64,000 nucleotides of DNA from Thiohalomonas denitrificans. GTDB taxonomy: Bacteria; Pseudomonadota; Gammaproteobacteria; Thiohalomonadales; Thiohalomonadaceae. The stretch covers positions 1 to 64,000 of the forward strand of contig NZ_JAENYR010000008.1 of NCBI RefSeq assembly GCF_016841685.1. The letters run 5' to 3'. Shown piece after piece: positions 63,400-64,000 of the stretch. How positions within the stretch are numbered: the stretch's first letter is position 1; every line of letters starts with the position of its first letter. The notes under the pieces were generated by a model that was given only the letters and a program-made list of their open reading frames with translations, was not told where the DNA came from and did no database searches. A program made the position numbers and the translations under genes.

Positions 63400-64000
63400 A
63401 TGAGCATCGATCTCGAAGAATATACCCAGTGCCTGAGCAAGGCGTCGCCCGAGGTGCGTGACACCCTGGCAGGCAGCTTTCATGAGGCCTCGCGGACGAT
63501 GTCCCCGGTGGGCCTCCAGGCTTACCTGGAAGGGGCCAAAGCGCTCTGTGAGCTCGGGCGCGGAACCGACTTGGTGGTGACCTATCTCCAGGAGATGCCG
63601 CTGGTCGTCAAGGAGTGCGGCGAAGATGTCATTCGCGACTGCGTCAATGCGGCCTTGAAGCTCTCCTCCATGACTTCTGGCGAGGTAATCACGCTGCTGT
63701 TCGCAAGCCTGCCGACGGCGGCACGCCGTCTGGGGGATCCGGAGCTGCTGCGGGGCTATTTGCAGCTGATCCACCAGCTCTCGGCGCGAGCGGCGCGAGG
63801 ACTGCGACCGATGCTGCGTCACATTGATGAGCTGCTCTCGAAACTCACCCTCTCCGGTCTTAAACGCTGGGCCAATTTCGGGGCCGAGGCCTACCGGCGC
63901 GATTTCGATAATCTGGTCGAGTACTTCTCGCTGGAGAGTCCGGACAGCCGGAAGGTCCTGCAAAAGGAGCGGCGCGGCACGCTGTTCGTAGATATGCAGC
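63400..64000 (+). CDS. cbbO: CbbO, RuBisCO activase partner (5' part)
   Basis: The open frame from ATG 63400 (MSIDLEEYTQCLSKASPEVRDTLAGSFHEASRTMSPVGLQAYLEGAKAL) runs to the window end without a stop, so it is truncated here by the boundary. An AGGTGG site precedes it. The 200 visible residues are helical and match the N-terminal part of CbbO/NorD-type proteins; the C-terminal von Willebrand A domain that binds RuBisCO and CbbQ would lie beyond 64000. The position after cbbQ makes the assignment firm. The track omitted it because it is incomplete. Confidence 0.88.
   Translation, partial: MSIDLEEYTQCLSKASPEVRDTLAGSFHEASRTMSPVGLQAYLEGAKALCELGRGTDLVVTYLQEMPLVVKECGEDVIRDCVNAALKLSSMTSGEVITLLFASLPTAARRLGDPELLRGYLQLIHQLSARAARGLRPMLRHIDELLSKLTLSGLKRWANFGAEAYRRDFDNLVEYFSLESPDSRKVLQKERRGTLFVDMQ

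Overview
The window is gene-dense, GC-rich chromosomal DNA from a gammaproteobacterium that fixes CO2 through the Calvin cycle. Gammaproteobacterial synteny blocks support this (radC-coaBC-dut-slmA-pyrE; yggS-proC-yggT-yggU beside pilT; yqgE-ruvX-pyrR-pyrB-pyrC'). So do the full Pil-Chp chemosensory operon and a form I RuBisCO locus followed by cbbQ/cbbO. A sulfur-oxidising, Chromatiales-like chemolithoautotroph is my inference. No sulfur-oxidation gene lies in the window.

Layout. 1-3240: YkgJ-type protein, metallophosphoesterase, universal stress protein and a frameshifted histidine-kinase remnant. 3241-5181: a P-loop ATPase paired with a MetA-family homoserine acyltransferase. 5352-15242: rpmB-rpmG, radC, coaBC-dut, phosphomannomutase/phosphoglucomutase, argB, slmA, a secreted coiled-coil protein, pyrE, a lipid kinase and a DUF2383-like protein. 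15413-23003: AmpG-like permease, TauE/SafE-like protein, DUF4426 protein, dynamin-like GTPase and the yggS-proC-yggT-yggU operon. 23080-25378: pilT-pilU. 25599-30268: a tightly overlapping operon yqgE-ruvX-pyrR-pyrB-pyrC'-pyrK, in which pyrC' has lost the dihydroorotase metal ligands. 30453-33791: gshA-gshB and tonB. 33980-44107: pilG-pilH-pilI-pilJ-pilL(chpA)-chpC, then a diheme cytochrome c. 44853-49433 (minus strand): metK-ahcY-metF-rsmE, the SAM cycle, with an S-adenosylhomocysteine riboswitch in front of ahcY. 50880-58316: tkt-gap-pgk-pyk-fba. 58423-64000: cbbR, an unrecognised 136-aa gene, cbbL, cbbS, cbbQ and the start of cbbO.

The strongest unexplained signal is a family of dispersed intergenic elements built from heptanucleotide repeats (units such as CACTCGC, CACTAGC and their complements). 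In five places the repeats form two inverted arms around a short unique apex, often itself a hairpin. Each such element starts at or within a few bases of the stop codon of the upstream gene of a co-directional pair: metK/ahcY, ahcY/metF, pilT/pilU, gap/pgk and cbbL/cbbS. A remnant supplies the pyrC' stop codon before pyrK. A much larger array of about 345 bp lies between the divergent genes radC and coaBC. A second family has arms of CGCAGAG/CGCAAAG type and lies in other gene junctions, once enclosing a REP-like hairpin. I know of no described function for either family.

Limits: functions come from motif recognition and synteny by eye. No alignment, profile search, folding or codon statistics was run. 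DUF names are from memory. Where the start used differs from the ORF track, the entry says why.
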